Counted from the stretch's first letter, positions 26,431 through 36,612 are shown. The stretch is 49,255 nt of DNA from Hydrogenophilales bacterium 28-61-23 (GCA_002281555.1 NCGJ01000018.1:1-49255), one strand, 5' to 3'. A program made the numbers and translations. The notes: generated by a model from the sequence alone, not told the origin.

Positions 26431-27225
26431 TCAAACTCCACGGAACATGAATGCGGTCAGAACAAAATCCAGGCCCAGAATGGCCAGGGACGAAGTCACC
26501 ACGGTACGGGTGGTGGCGCGAGAAACACCTTCCGCCGTGGGCGGGGCGTCGTAGCCCTCGAACAACGCGATGATGGTGACGGCGATGCCGAACACCACGC
26601 TCTTGATGACACCGTTGAGGATGTCTTCCTTGAAATCGACGGCGGCTTGCATCTGCGACCAGAACGAGCCCTCGTCGACACCAATCAGTACCACGCCGAC
26701 CAGATAGCCGCCCAGTACGCCCATCGCCGAAAACAGCGCCGCCAGCAAGGGCATGGAAATCACCGCGCCCCAGAAACGCGGGGCAATCACCCGCGCGATC
26801 GGATCCACCGCCATCATTTCCATCGCGGCGATCTGCTCGGTCGCCTTCATCAGGCCGATTTCGGCCGTGATGGCTGAACCCGCCCGGCTGGCAAACAACA
26901 ATGCGGCCACGACCGGCCCGAGTTCACGCACCAGCGAAAGCGAGACCAGCACGCCCAGCGCTTCTTCGGAACCATAGGTTTGCAAGGTCTCGTAGCCCTG
27001 CAAGCCCAGCACCATGCCGACAAACAGCCCCGACACCAGGATGATGATCAACGAGAGAACACCGGCGGTGAATATCTCCCGCACGATCAAATGGAAACGC
27101 CGGAAACTGGTGCCCGAGTGCAGCAAAACAAGCAGAAAAAAATGCGCCGCCACGCCCATCCGCCAAACCCGGTCCACCGTGCGTCGACCGATACCGCGCA
27201 CACTTTCCAGCAAAGTATCCATCAT
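26431..27225 (-). CDS. mlaE: MlaE, permease subunit of the Mla transporter
   Basis: A 264-residue integral membrane protein of the MlaE family. Diagnostic stretches are LVRELGPVVAALLFASRAGS, AEIGLMKATEQIAAMEMMAV and DPIARVIAPRFWGAVISMPL. It forms the membrane channel of the MlaFEDB complex. The start overlaps mlaF by 4 nt (ATGA), with two adjacent ATG codons at 27225 and 27222. Confidence 0.95.
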   Translation of the reverse strand: MMDTLLESVRGIGRRTVDRVWRMGVAAHFFLLVLLHSGTSFRRFHLIVREIFTAGVLSLIIILVSGLFVGMVLGLQGYETLQTYGSEEALGVLVSLSLVRELGPVVAALLFASRAGSAITAEIGLMKATEQIAAMEMMAVDPIARVIAPRFWGAVISMPLLAALFSAMGVLGGYLVGVVLIGVDEGSFWSQMQAAVDFKEDILNGVIKSVVFGIAVTIIALFEGYDAPPTAEGVSRATTRTVVTSSLAILGLDFVLTAFMFRGV

Positions 27226-28022
27226 GCCGGCAGCCCCAGATCTTCCGCATACGAGGACGCGGGATAGTGAAACGGCACCGGCCCATTCTCTTCGCCATGC
27301 ACGAACTGGTGCACGTAAGGGAGGTGAGAGGCCTTGATCTCGGCCGGCGTGCCTTGCGCCTCGATCACGCCTTCGGAAACGAAATAAACGTAGTCGACCA
27401 TCTTTAGAGATTCCTGGACATCATGAGTGACAACGATCGAGGTCATACCCAAGGTATCGGTAAGGCGTCGAATCAGATTGCCGGTCACCCCAAGCGAAAT
27501 GGGATCAAGGCCGGCGAATGGCTCGTCATAAAGAATCAGCATGGGATCAAGCGCGATCGAACGCGCCAGAGCCACGCGCCGCGCCATGCCGCCGGAAAGT
27601 TCGGAAGGCATCAGGTCATGCGCGCCACGCAAACCCACCGCATTCAATTTCATGAACACCAGATCGCGAATCATCTCTTCAGGCAGGTCGGTATGCTCGC
27701 GTAACTGGAATGCCACATTCTCGAATACCGACATGTCTGTGAATAAGGCGCCAAATTGAAACAACATGCCCATGCGTCGGCGCAATTGATACAAGCCATC
27801 CTGATCCAGCAGCCCCATGTCGATGCCATCGACCAACAGGTTGCCGCTGGACGGTTTCAGCGCGCCGCCCATCAGGCGCAACAACGTCGTCTTGCCACAG
27901 CCGGAATTGCCCATGATGGCAATGACCTGGCCGCGATGCGCGGTCAAATTGATCCCCTTGAGCACCATACGTTGACCATAGGTGAAGGAAAGATCGCGGA
28001 TTTCGATGAAGTTGTCGGACAC
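27222..28022 (-). CDS. mlaF: MlaF, ATPase subunit of the Mla transporter
   Basis: A 266-residue ABC ATPase. Walker A is GNSGCGKTTLL, the signature is LSGGMARRVALAR, Walker B is MLILYDEPFAGLDP, and the switch histidine is in IVVTHDVQ. MlaF drives phospholipid movement through MlaE. It is the first gene of the minus-strand run mlaF-E-D-C-B, ABC ATPase, ABC permease, ibaG, murA, in which nearly all junctions are tight. The 55 nt upstream contain TAGAAT as a possible -10 but no convincing -35. Confidence 0.95.
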   Translation of the reverse strand: MSDNFIEIRDLSFTYGQRMVLKGINLTAHRGQVIAIMGNSGCGKTTLLRLMGGALKPSSGNLLVDGIDMGLLDQDGLYQLRRRMGMLFQFGALFTDMSVFENVAFQLREHTDLPEEMIRDLVFMKLNAVGLRGAHDLMPSELSGGMARRVALARSIALDPMLILYDEPFAGLDPISLGVTGNLIRRLTDTLGMTSIVVTHDVQESLKMVDYVYFVSEGVIEAQGTPAEIKASHLPYVHQFVHGEENGPVPFHYPASSYAEDLGLPA

Positions 28023-28077
28023 TGAGCTCAGCGTTTTTATTTTTCAGGCTGCGGCATTCTAGCAGTGCTTGCGAAAC

Positions 28078-28536
28078 TCACCGACCCATGACTTCGAGCA
28101 GCGTGGCGACACGTTCCATCTGACCGAGGTCGCCATCGCGGCTGACCAGAAAATGTGGCATTGCGACAGCGTTTTCAGACAACGCGCCCGCCAGTTGTTT
28201 GAGCGAGGAATTACGCGTAAACCAAAGTATCGCGGGGTCATCGGGGCGCATCAGCAGTGCCTTGCCCGCCAACGCTTCGGGTGCTGGCTGAGCGGCCTCA
28301 CCTTCCAGCAGAAATACGAACTGTTCATGGGTATCGGCGTTCCACTGCGCCAGTTGGTCGGAACTGGCCCGCCGCCAATCGGCTTGCGCAAGAAATACGC
28401 AATTGAACTGGGTGTTGAAATAGGTCAACCGCCATTCGTCCGGCATATCCGCCGGGTAAAACGTTCCGCGCCAGGCCGGGTCAGACCATCCCAACGCGCC
28501 GAGGCGCACGCTTCGGCTTATATCGGCATGGGGCAT
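28078..28536 (-). CDS. Short DUF72-like protein
   Basis: A 152-residue protein without signal peptide. Residues 12-50 (LGALGWSDPAWRGTFYPADM and later TYFNTQFNCVFLAQADW) resemble the start of DUF72 proteins, which normally begin (I)G(T)SGW(S)x-P-WRGTFYP and are about 240-300 residues long. The rest does not obviously continue that TIM-barrel family, so this may be a shortened relative or only share the N-terminal motif. It lies upstream of mlaF on the same strand with 55 nt between them. Function unknown. Confidence 0.6.
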   Translation of the reverse strand: MPHADISRSVRLGALGWSDPAWRGTFYPADMPDEWRLTYFNTQFNCVFLAQADWRRASSDQLAQWNADTHEQFVFLLEGEAAQPAPEALAGKALLMRPDDPAILWFTRNSSLKQLAGALSENAVAMPHFLVSRDGDLGQMERVATLLEVMGR

Positions 28537-28606
28537 GGTTGTCGTAAGTATCGAAGATGGCGAAATTGCAACAGCATCAGCAGAGTCATTGGAAGAAGGT
28601 ATATTG

Positions 28607-28640
28607 GATTTTGTTTAAATAAGGGTATCTCTATATTCTG
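28607..28640 (+). promoter_or_regulatory. Possible promoter of the repeat protein gene
   Basis: In the AT-rich region before the gene, a TTGTTT and a TATTCT separated by 17 nt could be a sigma-70 promoter. Each hexamer matches only 3-4 of 6 positions. The ribosome site AAGGAG before the ATG at 28701 is strong. Confidence 0.35.
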
Positions 28641-28700
28641 CAAGCCACTAATTCTGTTGTTTGCCAAGCCCCGTACCACCCAAACCCCAAGGAGATTGAA

Positions 28701-29540
28701 ATGAAAATGAAATCACTCGTTGCCGCCCTGTTGCTGTGCGCCTCCCCCGCCGTTTTTGCCGCTGACGCCGCTCCCGCTCCGGCCCCCGCCGCCAAGGCAG
28801 TGCCCCAGACCCCGGAAGCCTGGTTGGCCCGTATGACCGACATGACCCAGAACATGTCCGCCTACAAGGATCCGAAGGTGTTCGTGCCCTGGATGAACGC
28901 CGTGACCGAACCCGGTTTCTACACCACCATGGGCAACAACATGATGGACCCGGGCAACTGGCTGAACATGGCAAATTCCATGACCCAGCCGGGCGCCTAC
29001 ACCAACCTGGCCGCCTTCGCCGATCCCAACGTCTACATGAAGTGGCTGGCAGCCGGGATGGACCCCAACTTCTATACCGCCATGCTGACGCAGATGTCGG
29101 ATCCGGGCAAATTGATGCGCTGGGCGATGTCCCCGATGGACCCGAAAGTCATGTCCATGCTGATGAACATGGTTAACCCCAACCTGTACATGAAGTGGCT
29201 GATGTCCCCCATGGATCCCCGTGCTCAGCAGTTGATGATGGCCCCGCTTAACCCCAATCTGTACATGGGCTGGATGGGCGCTTCCATGAATCCAGGTTCT
29301 TACGGCGACATGTGGAAAGGCTTCATGAACCCAGCCACCGGCGCCATGCCGGCCATGCCGACCTCCACCCCCTGGGCCTTTCCCGCCGCTCCCGCCGCCG
29401 GCACCGCCCCCAGCTTCAACTTCTTCGACCCGAACGCCTGGAGCCAGATGATGCCTGCCGCCCCTCAAGGCGGTTATGCCTTCCCGTTCCCGCTGCCCGC
29501 CGCTCCAGTTGCAGCTCCCGCTGCTCCCGCCGCCAAGTAA
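28701..29540 (+). CDS. Secreted protein made of 13-residue Met/Pro/Tyr/Trp repeats
   Basis: A 279-residue protein of no family I recognise. Residues 1-20 are a clear signal peptide (cleavage after VFA), followed by an Ala/Pro linker. From about residue 54 to 210 the chain is about twelve tandem repeats of 12-13 residues with consensus P-(N/G)-x-Y-x-x-W/M-x-x-x-M-(D/N). Examples are PNVYMKWLAAGMD, PNFYTAMLTQMSD, PNLYMKWLMSPMD and PGSYGDMWKGFMN. The tail is Pro/Ala-rich with aromatic patches. There are no cysteines after the signal peptide. The gene is monocistronic: strong ribosome site, own terminator, DUF72-like gene divergent on one side and cysS convergent on the other. Possible roles are a surface or matrix structural protein, an envelope for periplasmic inclusions such as sulfur globules, or a metal-binding Met-rich protein; none can be proved here. 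Confidence 0.85.
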   Translation: MKMKSLVAALLLCASPAVFAADAAPAPAPAAKAVPQTPEAWLARMTDMTQNMSAYKDPKVFVPWMNAVTEPGFYTTMGNNMMDPGNWLNMANSMTQPGAYTNLAAFADPNVYMKWLAAGMDPNFYTAMLTQMSDPGKLMRWAMSPMDPKVMSMLMNMVNPNLYMKWLMSPMDPRAQQLMMAPLNPNLYMGWMGASMNPGSYGDMWKGFMNPATGAMPAMPTSTPWAFPAAPAAGTAPSFNFFDPNAWSQMMPAAPQGGYAFPFPLPAAPVAAPAAPAAK

Positions 29541-29554
29541 TCTGGTTCGTGGCA

Positions 29555-29587
29555 ATAAAAAACGGCTGCCGCGGCAGCCGTTTTTTT
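29555..29587. terminator. Strong bidirectional rho-independent terminator
   Basis: A perfect 20-nt palindrome ACGGCTGCCGCGGCAGCCGT (29562-29581) flanked by A6 on the left and T7 on the right. It can end both the repeat-protein gene (stop 29540) and cysS coming from the right (stop 29610). Confidence 0.92.
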
Positions 29588-29609
29588 GTCCATACCTTTC
29601 GTAATCCAA

Positions 29610-31007
29610 TCATTCACGTCGCCACAGCGTTCCCTGCGCGCCATCTTCGAGCAGGATGCCAGCCGCCTTGAGTTCATCGCGAATCGCATCCGAACGTTTG
29701 AAGTCTTTGGCCTTGCGCGCAGCCAAGCGCTCATTGATCAGCGCGTCGATACGCTCGGCGGCATAGTCATTGCCCGCATCATCGACAACCCCGGCCTGCA
29801 TGAATTGCTCCGGGTCGCGTTGCAAAAAACCCAAAACATCCGCCAGCGACTTGAGCAAACCCAGCAGTTGCGACGCTTCCACAGGCGCTGCCGCACGCAT
29901 CCGATTTGCCTCCGCCGCCAGATCGAACAACACCGCCAAAGCTTCCGGCGTATTGAAGTCGTCATCCATCGCGGACTGGAAACGCGCCGCGTAAGGGTTG
30001 CTCCAATCAAGCTTGGATTCAGTCGCTTCGATACCGCGCAATGCGGTGTAAAGCCGCGTCAATGCCGCTCTCGCGTCATCCAGATGCTGATCGGAATAAT
30101 TCAGCGGGCTGCGGTAATGCGCGCGCAAAATGAAGAAGCGCACCACTTCCGCATCGTATTTCCGCAGCACTTCGCGGATCGTGAAAAAGTTGCCCAGGCT
30201 CTTGGACATCTTTTCATCATCCACGCGGACAAATCCGTTGTGCAGCCAGTAATTGACGAATTTGCAGTCATGCGCGCCTTCGGATTGGGCGATTTCGTTC
30301 TCATGGTGCGGAAACTGCAAGTCCTGGCCACCGCCGTGAATATCGAAATGTTTGCCGAGCAGATCGGAGCCCATCGCGGAACATTCGATATGCCAGCCTG
30401 GACGGCCCGCGCCCCAGGGCGAAGGCCAGGACGGTTCGCCCGGCTTGGCCGCTTTCCAGAGCACGAAATCCATCGGGTCGCGTTTGTTCGGGTCGACTTC
30501 CACCCGTTCGCCGGCACGCAAGTCTTCCAGCGACTTGCCGGAGAGCTGGCCGTAATTGGCAAAGCTTTGCACCGAGTAGTAAACATCCCCATTCGAAGCG
30601 GCATAGGCGTGGCCGCGTTCAATCAAGCTCTGGATCATGGTCAGCATGTTGCCGACATACTCGGTAGCACGCGGTTCATGATCCGGCGGCAGCACACCAA
30701 GGGCGGCGCCGTCTTCATGCATCGCCGCGATGAAACGGTCGGTCAATGCCGTGTAGGGTTCACCGTTGTCTTGCGCCCGCTTGATGATCTTGTCATCGAT
30801 ATCGGTGATGTTGCGCACGTAGGTGACCTGGTAACCAGAGCCGCGCAGCCAGCGCGTCATCATGTCGAACACCACCAGCACGCGGGCATGGCCGAGATGG
30901 CAATAGTCGTAAACCGTCATGCCGCAGACATACATGCGCACCTGGCCGGGGACGATTGGACTGAAAATCTCTTTCTTGCGCGTCAGCGAGTTATGCAGTA
31001 CGAGCAT
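29610..31007 (-). CDS. cysS: Cysteinyl-tRNA synthetase
   Basis: A 465-residue class I synthetase. The HIGH motif is HLGH within [16 protein letters not shown], and the KMSKS motif is [10 protein letters not shown]. Zinc-binding residues occur in the usual places (Cys28 region, and GWHIECSAM with [19 protein letters not shown]). It charges tRNA-Cys in the cytoplasm. It follows glnS by 5 nt and is presumably cotranscribed. Length is normal. Confidence 0.98.
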   Translation of the reverse strand: MLVLHNSLTRKKEIFSPIVPGQVRMYVCGMTVYDYCHLGHARVLVVFDMMTRWLRGSGYQVTYVRNITDIDDKIIKRAQDNGEPYTALTDRFIAAMHEDGAALGVLPPDHEPRATEYVGNMLTMIQSLIERGHAYAASNGDVYYSVQSFANYGQLSGKSLEDLRAGERVEVDPNKRDPMDFVLWKAAKPGEPSWPSPWGAGRPGWHIECSAMGSDLLGKHFDIHGGGQDLQFPHHENEIAQSEGAHDCKFVNYWLHNGFVRVDDEKMSKSLGNFFTIREVLRKYDAEVVRFFILRAHYRSPLNYSDQHLDDARAALTRLYTALRGIEATESKLDWSNPYAARFQSAMDDDFNTPEALAVLFDLAAEANRMRAAAPVEASQLLGLLKSLADVLGFLQRDPEQFMQAGVVDDAGNDYAAERIDALINERLAARKAKDFKRSDAIRDELKAAGILLEDGAQGTLWRRE

Positions 31008-31012
31008 CAGCC

Positions 31013-32719
31013 TTACCCCCTCTGCCCCGGTCCGCTCGACCAGGTATCCTTCAGGCCGACCGCCCGGTTGAACACCAGTTTCTCACCCGGTTTGTGGTCG
31101 AGACGATCGGCGCAGAAGTAACCCAGACGCTCGAATTGAAAACGCGATTCCGGCGCCGCATCCTGGATGCTGGCTTCGATCCAGCCCTGAACGATTTGCA
31201 GAGAATCGGGATTCAGAAATTCCAGAAAATCTCGCTCCTTATGCCCATCCGGCTCGGGATCGGTAAACAAGCGTTCATACAGGCGAATCTCCACCGGCTT
31301 GGCGTGCGCGGCGGAAAGCCAGTGAATGACACCCTTCACTTTGCGGCCTTGCGGGTTCTTGCCGAGCGTATCGTGGTCGATGCTGCAACGCAGTTCAATC
31401 ACATTGCCGGCGGCATCCTTCACCACCTCATCGCACTTGATCACATAGGAATAGCGCAGACGCACTTCGCCGCCCGGCGTCAGGCGCTGCCAACCGGCGG
31501 GCGGCGCTTCGGAAAAATCGTCTTGTTCGACCCAGATTTCGCGACTGATCGGCACGTCCCGCTCGCCAAACTCCGGATGATTCGGGTGAAAGCCGGCGCT
31601 GCGGCTGGCGGTTGGATTGGCGGACAACGCGTCCTGAAAATTCGTCAACACGACCTTGAGTGGATTCACCACCGCTATCACGCGTGGCGCCTTGGCCTCC
31701 ATATCCTCGCGGATACAGCCTTCCAACACCGCCATATCGATCGCGTTTTCCGACTTGGACACGCCGATGCGGCGCGCGAATTCGCGAATACCTTCCGGCG
31801 TATAGCCGCGCCGACGCATGCCGTGGATGGTCGGCATGCGCGGATCGTCCCAACCGGATACCAGTCCTTGCGTAACAAGCTGGTTCAGCTTGCGTTTGCT
31901 GGTCACGGTGTAATGCAGTTCCAGGCGGGAAAACTCGATCTGACGCGGATGCGACAGCACCGGCAACTGATCCAGCACCCAGTCGTATAAAGGGCGGTGG
32001 TCTTCGAATTCCAGCGTACACAGCGAGTGGGTGATGTTTTCCAGCGCATCGGAAATGCAGTGCGTGTAGTCATACATCGGGTAGATCACCCAGGCATCGC
32101 CGGTGCGAATGTGATGCGCGCGCTTGATGCGATAAATCACCGGGTCGCGCATATTGATATTGGGTGAGGCCATGTCGATCTTGAGCCGCAAAGTCTTGGC
32201 TCCATCCGGAAACTCGCCCGCCTTCATGCGCCGGAACAGATCCAGGTTTTCCGCCACGGAACGCGCCCGATATGGGCTGTCGCGCCCGGCCTGGGTCAAA
32301 GTGCCGCGATATTCGCGCATCGCTTCCGGCGTCAGATCGTCGACATAGGCCAGGCCTTTTTCGATCAACGCCTCGGCAAAGCCATACAAGGCCGGAAAAT
32401 AATCCGAAGCCCAGCGCACCTCGCCATTCCACTGGAACCCGAGCCAACGCACATCTTCCTGGATGGCCAGCGCGTATTCCTCGCTCTCCTTCTCCGGATT
32501 GGTGTCATCGAAGCGCAGGTTACAAGTGCCTTGATAGTCCTCCGCCAGGCCGAAATTCAGACAAATCGATTTGGCATGGCCCACATGCAGGTAGCCATTC
32601 GGTTCTGGCGGAAAACGAGTGGCAATGCCTTGATGCTTGCCACTATTGAGATCGGCCTCAACAATAGTGCGAATGAAATGTTGAATCGGCGCGTTGGAAA
32701 TGGGAGCTTGGTCGTTCAT
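31013..32719 (-). CDS. glnS: Glutaminyl-tRNA synthetase
   Basis: A 568-residue class Ic synthetase. The HIGH-type motif is [15 protein letters not shown], and the KMSKS-type loop is [11 protein letters not shown]. The region [16 protein letters not shown] and the C-terminal beta-barrel region ending [20 protein letters not shown], then AVGLKDTW, are typical of GlnRS rather than GluRS. It charges tRNA-Gln. It is first in a glnS-cysS operon, divergent from the TPR gene at 32885 across 165 nt. Confidence 0.97.
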   Translation of the reverse strand: MNDQAPISNAPIQHFIRTIVEADLNSGKHQGIATRFPPEPNGYLHVGHAKSICLNFGLAEDYQGTCNLRFDDTNPEKESEEYALAIQEDVRWLGFQWNGEVRWASDYFPALYGFAEALIEKGLAYVDDLTPEAMREYRGTLTQAGRDSPYRARSVAENLDLFRRMKAGEFPDGAKTLRLKIDMASPNINMRDPVIYRIKRAHHIRTGDAWVIYPMYDYTHCISDALENITHSLCTLEFEDHRPLYDWVLDQLPVLSHPRQIEFSRLELHYTVTSKRKLNQLVTQGLVSGWDDPRMPTIHGMRRRGYTPEGIREFARRIGVSKSENAIDMAVLEGCIREDMEAKAPRVIAVVNPLKVVLTNFQDALSANPTASRSAGFHPNHPEFGERDVPISREIWVEQDDFSEAPPAGWQRLTPGGEVRLRYSYVIKCDEVVKDAAGNVIELRCSIDHDTLGKNPQGRKVKGVIHWLSAAHAKPVEIRLYERLFTDPEPDGHKERDFLEFLNPDSLQIVQGWIEASIQDAAPESRFQFERLGYFCADRLDHKPGEKLVFNRAVGLKDTWSSGPGQRG

Positions 32720-32884
32720 GGCACGGAAGAATCAATCGGGAGGAGAAGAATCATGCGGCGTATGCTGGAAAGGCTTGTTCGCATATCAGGGACTATTTTG
32801 AGTTGTGTCCCGCGAAGGCTAGAATTCGCGGGCCCGGCACATCTGCCATGAACCACCGCAAAAACGCCGAAAAGAATAGCACAC

Positions 32885-33907
32885 ATGACACTCTCCCGTT
32901 TCTCCCTCGCCTTCCTTGCCGCCCTGCTGCCAGCGCTCGCGCTTGCCGCCGTACCCAGTGTGCAAGACGCCAATCAGGCCTTTCGCCAGGGCAACAACCA
33001 GGCCGCGCTAGAAAAAGTGAACGGCTTTCTCGCCAGCAACCCCAAGGACGCGCAAGGACGCTTTCTCAAGGGATTGATCCTGACCGAGTTGAATCGCTTT
33101 CCCGATGCAATCAAGGTGTTCTCGGGCCTGACCGAAGACTTCCCGGAACTGCCGGAGCCTTACAACAATCTGGCCGTTCTTTACGCCGCCCAGGCCGACT
33201 ACGAGCGCGCCAAAAACAGCCTGGAAATGGCCATCCGCACGCATCCCAGCTATGCCACCGCGCACGAAAACCTCGGCGACATCTACGCCAAGATGGCCTC
33301 TCAGGCCTACGACAAAGCGCTGCAACTGGATAAATCCAACACCTCGGCGCAGACCAAACTGGCACTGATTCGCGACCTGTTCAGCCCTACGCCACGTCCG
33401 CAAGACACGACCAAGCTGGCCGACGCCGGCAAAGGCAAGGCCAAGCCCGCCGCAAAACAGGCGGCGGCAACGCAGGCAACCCCACCGCAGGAAACGAAGC
33501 CGGCAACACCCGCCGCCAGCGAAGCCGTAAAACCAGGCAAAGAAGCCGCCAAACCGGCGGCGACGGAAGCCATTGAACCGAAGGCGCAAATCGAACGCAC
33601 CCTGCGCGCATGGATCGACGCTTGGAGCGCGCGCGATGCCGAAACTTATCTGGGTTTCTACAGCACCCAATTCAAAGTCCCCGCCAACAGCGATTTCGCC
33701 ACCTGGTCGCAAGAGCGCAAAGCACGCGTCACCCGGCCCGACTTCATCAAGGTCGCGATCGATCGATTAAAGATCAAACTCAAAAATGACTCCGCCAAGG
33801 TCAACTTTATCCAACACTACGAGTCCAACATTGTCAAAGACACATCCAGGAAAACCATGGCTTTGGTGCGTGAAGGTTCAATCTGGAAGATCGTGGAAGA
33901 ACGATGA
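32885..33907 (+). CDS. Periplasmic TPR protein with NTF2-like C-terminal domain
   Basis: A 340-residue secreted protein. Signal peptide about 1-21. TPR repeats span about residues 25-165 (QAFRQGNNQAALEKVNGFLA, EPYNNLAVLYAAQADYERA, AHENLGDIYAKMASQAYDKA). A low-complexity Ala/Lys/Pro linker covers about 175-235. The last 105 residues form an NTF2/SnoaL-like domain (LRAWIDAWSARDAETYLGFY, FIQHYESN, MALVREGSIWKIVEE). The same type of C-terminal domain ends the next gene, an L,D-transpeptidase, and the genes overlap by 4 nt (ATGA). This suggests the two act together on the peptidoglycan, perhaps as partners through the shared domain. A longer in-frame start is not supported by the signal peptide. 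Confidence 0.85.
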   Translation: MTLSRFSLAFLAALLPALALAAVPSVQDANQAFRQGNNQAALEKVNGFLASNPKDAQGRFLKGLILTELNRFPDAIKVFSGLTEDFPELPEPYNNLAVLYAAQADYERAKNSLEMAIRTHPSYATAHENLGDIYAKMASQAYDKALQLDKSNTSAQTKLALIRDLFSPTPRPQDTTKLADAGKGKAKPAAKQAAATQATPPQETKPATPAASEAVKPGKEAAKPAATEAIEPKAQIERTLRAWIDAWSARDAETYLGFYSTQFKVPANSDFATWSQERKARVTRPDFIKVAIDRLKIKLKNDSAKVNFIQHYESNIVKDTSRKTMALVREGSIWKIVEER

Positions 33908-35196
33908 AGCGTCTGTTTAATCCGCTTTTCCACGCGGTTCTTAATCTGGCCCTGATGACCGGTGGTTTCAGTGTGGTCTCAGGCAGTCAGTCGTTTGCGA
34001 GTGAACTAGCGGCCACGCCACCCATCCTGCTTGCATCCGCCGATCCAAGCCGCTTTCTGGCCACGCCCGTTTTGACCTCACCCGACTCGCTGATATCCAA
34101 AGCGTTGCAGGACATCCGCGCGACCCGAATGGACGATGCGCTCAAGCAAGTCAATCGCGCCATCGCACTACGCCCCGACTTCAAGCTTGCACACCTGATC
34201 CGTGGCGATCTGCTCATGGCGCGAGCCAGACCCCTTGCCGGACTCGGCCCCGTCGCCAAGGCCCCCAACCCGTCGCTTGACGACCTGCGTGACGAAGCGC
34301 GAGTCCGTCTCATGCGTTACATCGACCAACCCGATCCGGATTTCTTGCCGCGTCAGATTTTGCAACTCGCGCCCAGCCAGAAATATGCGCTGCTCGCCGA
34401 TACCTCGCGCGCCCGCCTCTACCTGTTCGAGAACGTCGATGGCGTGCCACGCCTAAAATCCGATTTCTACATGACGATCGGAAAAAACGGCACGGACAAG
34501 CGCAAGGAAGGCGACAAACGCACCCCGATGGGGGTGTATCGAATCGCCGAACAACTGCCGCGCGCCGGCTTGGCCGATCTTTACGGAGATGGAGCGTTCC
34601 CACTTAATTACCCTAACGAGTGGGATCAATCGCAAAACCGCGGCGGCCACGGCATCTGGCTGCATGGCGTGCCATCCAACACCTACAGCCGCCCGCCACG
34701 TTCCAGCGATGGCTGTGTCGTCGTCGCCAATCCCGATTTGAAAGAACTCACGCGTTGGATAAAAGTCGGCTCCACCCCGGTCATCATCACCGATCGAACC
34801 GATTGGGTAGCGCGCGACACATGGGAACAGAGCCGAAACGAACTGCTCACACGACTACAGACCTGGAAAGACGATTGGGAAGCGCGCGATCCCGACCATT
34901 TCCTACGTCATTACAGCACCGCGATGACCAGCGGAGCCGGTGCCACATGGGCCAGAGACAAGCGCCGAAATATTCAGGAAAAAAACTGGATTCGGGTAAA
35001 CCTGACTGATGTCAGCCTGTTCCTCTATCCAGGCGGCGATATGGCCTATACCGAATTCACCCAACGCTACAGCAGCGACAAACTGTCCGGCCTGTCCAGC
35101 AAACGTCTGTATTGGCGGCAGGAAAACGGCGGCTGGCGCATCGCTCTGGAAAAAGCTCAAGACATCCCCATTTCCACCAACCTCGCACAACGTTGA
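33904..35196 (+). CDS. L,D-transpeptidase (YkuD) with NTF2-like tail
   Basis: A 430-residue secreted protein. The N-terminal signal is about 1-30, then a helical region with TPR-like character (residues about 60-100). The YkuD domain (about 155-295) has the catalytic motif [18 protein letters not shown] with the nucleophile Cys in SDGCVVV. The final 120 residues are an NTF2-like domain ([36 protein letters not shown]) similar to that of the upstream TPR protein. L,D-transpeptidases make 3-3 cross-links or attach proteins to peptidoglycan. Others with this tail (Cds6-type annotation) are known; the particular reaction is not evident. Overlaps the TPR gene by 4 nt and precedes a cyclophilin by 8 nt. 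Confidence 0.9.
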   Translation: MKRLFNPLFHAVLNLALMTGGFSVVSGSQSFASELAATPPILLASADPSRFLATPVLTSPDSLISKALQDIRATRMDDALKQVNRAIALRPDFKLAHLIRGDLLMARARPLAGLGPVAKAPNPSLDDLRDEARVRLMRYIDQPDPDFLPRQILQLAPSQKYALLADTSRARLYLFENVDGVPRLKSDFYMTIGKNGTDKRKEGDKRTPMGVYRIAEQLPRAGLADLYGDGAFPLNYPNEWDQSQNRGGHGIWLHGVPSNTYSRPPRSSDGCVVVANPDLKELTRWIKVGSTPVIITDRTDWVARDTWEQSRNELLTRLQTWKDDWEARDPDHFLRHYSTAMTSGAGATWARDKRRNIQEKNWIRVNLTDVSLFLYPGGDMAYTEFTQRYSSDKLSGLSSKRLYWRQENGGWRIALEKAQDIPISTNLAQR

Positions 35197-35204
35197 GGAA
35201 ATTG

Positions 35205-35822
35205 ATGAACTTGCATCGCCGCTCCCTGTTATTGCTGGCACTTGCCGCCTCCTGGGCGGGCATTGTCGGCGCCGCCACAAACAAACCTTTACCCCCCTCA
35301 GCATCCGCCAAACGAAAGGTCAAAATGGTCAAACTGCACACCAACTTTGGAGCCATCACGCTGGAACTCGATGCCAAAGCCGCTCCTGAAACCGTCGCAA
35401 ACTTCCTGCAATACGCCAAAGATGGCCACTATGACGGCACCATTTTTCACCGTGTCATCGATGGATTCATGATTCAGGGCGGCGGCTTCACCGCCGACAT
35501 GGAGCAGAAACCGACCCGTGCGCAGATTCAGAATGAAGCCCAGAACGGACTCAAGAATGTGACCTACAGCATCGCCATGGCGCGCACTCCCGACCCGCAC
35601 TCCGCGAGCAGCCAGTTCTTCATCAACATCGCCGACAACGCTTTCCTCGACTTCCGCGCAGCCAATGCCCAGGGTTATGGTTACTGTGTTTTCGGCAAGG
35701 TGAGCGAAGGCCAGGATGTGGTCGACCGTATTCGCAAGGTACGCACCGGCACGCGCGCTGGCCATCAAGATGTACCGGTCGAAAACGTTGTCATCGAGCG
35801 CGCCGAAATCATCGAAGGCTGA
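35205..35822 (+). CDS. Cyclophilin-type peptidyl-prolyl isomerase, probably periplasmic
   Basis: The start at 35205 is chosen for its GAGGA ribosome site 8 nt after the transpeptidase stop. It gives 205 residues with a signal peptide ([20 protein letters not shown]). A second possible start at 35325 (MVKLHTNFG) would give a cytoplasmic PpiB-like form. Cyclophilin motifs [14 protein letters not shown] and [13 protein letters not shown] are intact. The enzyme speeds proline cis-trans isomerisation in folding proteins. It lies in a run TPR, L,D-transpeptidase, isomerase, lpxH with an envelope theme. Confidence 0.9.
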   Translation: MNLHRRSLLLLALAASWAGIVGAATNKPLPPSASAKRKVKMVKLHTNFGAITLELDAKAAPETVANFLQYAKDGHYDGTIFHRVIDGFMIQGGGFTADMEQKPTRAQIQNEAQNGLKNVTYSIAMARTPDPHSASSQFFINIADNAFLDFRAANAQGYGYCVFGKVSEGQDVVDRIRKVRTGTRAGHQDVPVENVVIERAEIIEG

Positions 35823-35862
35823 TCGTCAAAAGCCGATACGCAACGCCGTGCCCGACAACGCA

Positions 35863-36612
35863 ATGTCTGGTCAGCCTTATGTCTTGTTCATCTCCGACCT
35901 GCACCTGACACCGGAACGTCCGCTTCCGGTTCAGTTGTTCCAGCGTTTCATCAAGGAAGTCGCCCCCGGGGCCCAAGCGCTCTACATCCTGGGTGACTTT
36001 TTCGAAGCCTGGGTCGGCGATGACAATCTCGCCCAGACTTTCAATCAAGACATCACAAGCGCCCTGAAGTCCCTTTCCGAACGGGGGGTTGCGCTGTTTT
36101 TTCTACCGGGTAACCGGGATTTCCTGGTTGGCCCGACTTTCGCTGAAGCCGCGGGCCTGACGCTTCTGGCCGACCCGACAAATATCGAACTGTTCGGCGT
36201 TTCAACACTCTTGGCGCATGGCGACCAATTTTGTACCGATGACGCCGCCTACCAGGATTTCCGTCGACAAGTACGAGAACCGACTTGGCAGCGGAATTTT
36301 CTCGCTCAAGCGCTGGACCAGCGTCTTGCGTTGGCAAAAGCATTGCGGGAACGCAGCGAACACGCCAAAGCGGATAAAAAACCGGAAATCATGGATGTAA
36401 ACAACACGGCGATCGCCGCGGCGCTGGATCTCCTTACACGCAACGGCCAACCGATAGAACGCATCATCCACGGCCATACACACCGGCCCGCTCGGCACGA
36501 ATATCGACACAACGGCCAAATCGGAGAGCGTTGGGTATTGCCGGATTGGTACGAAACCGGCGGCTATCTGGCCTGCGATGAACTCGGCTGCCAGCTTGCC
36601 GAATTTCCTTGA
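35863..36612 (+). CDS. lpxH: LpxH, UDP-2,3-diacylglucosamine pyrophosphatase
   Basis: Start at 35863 (MSGQPYVLFISDLHLTPERP) gives 249 residues, normal for LpxH; upstream in-frame starts lie inside the isomerase gene. The metallophosphoesterase ligands are all visible: DLHL, LGDFFEAWVGDD, GNRDF, AHGDQF and HGHTHRP. LpxH hydrolyses UDP-2,3-diacylglucosamine to lipid X in lipid A synthesis, at the cytoplasmic face of the inner membrane. Its last 49 nt overlap the 3' end of a convergent gene. Confidence 0.95.
   Translation: MSGQPYVLFISDLHLTPERPLPVQLFQRFIKEVAPGAQALYILGDFFEAWVGDDNLAQTFNQDITSALKSLSERGVALFFLPGNRDFLVGPTFAEAAGLTLLADPTNIELFGVSTLLAHGDQFCTDDAAYQDFRRQVREPTWQRNFLAQALDQRLALAKALRERSEHAKADKKPEIMDVNNTAIAAALDLLTRNGQPIERIIHGHTHRPARHEYRHNGQIGERWVLPDWYETGGYLACDELGCQLAEFP

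Noticed and set aside
29586-31121. Open frame of about 511 codons on the plus strand across cysS
   Set aside because: It mirrors cysS codons, begins inside the terminator region and encodes no recognisable domain.
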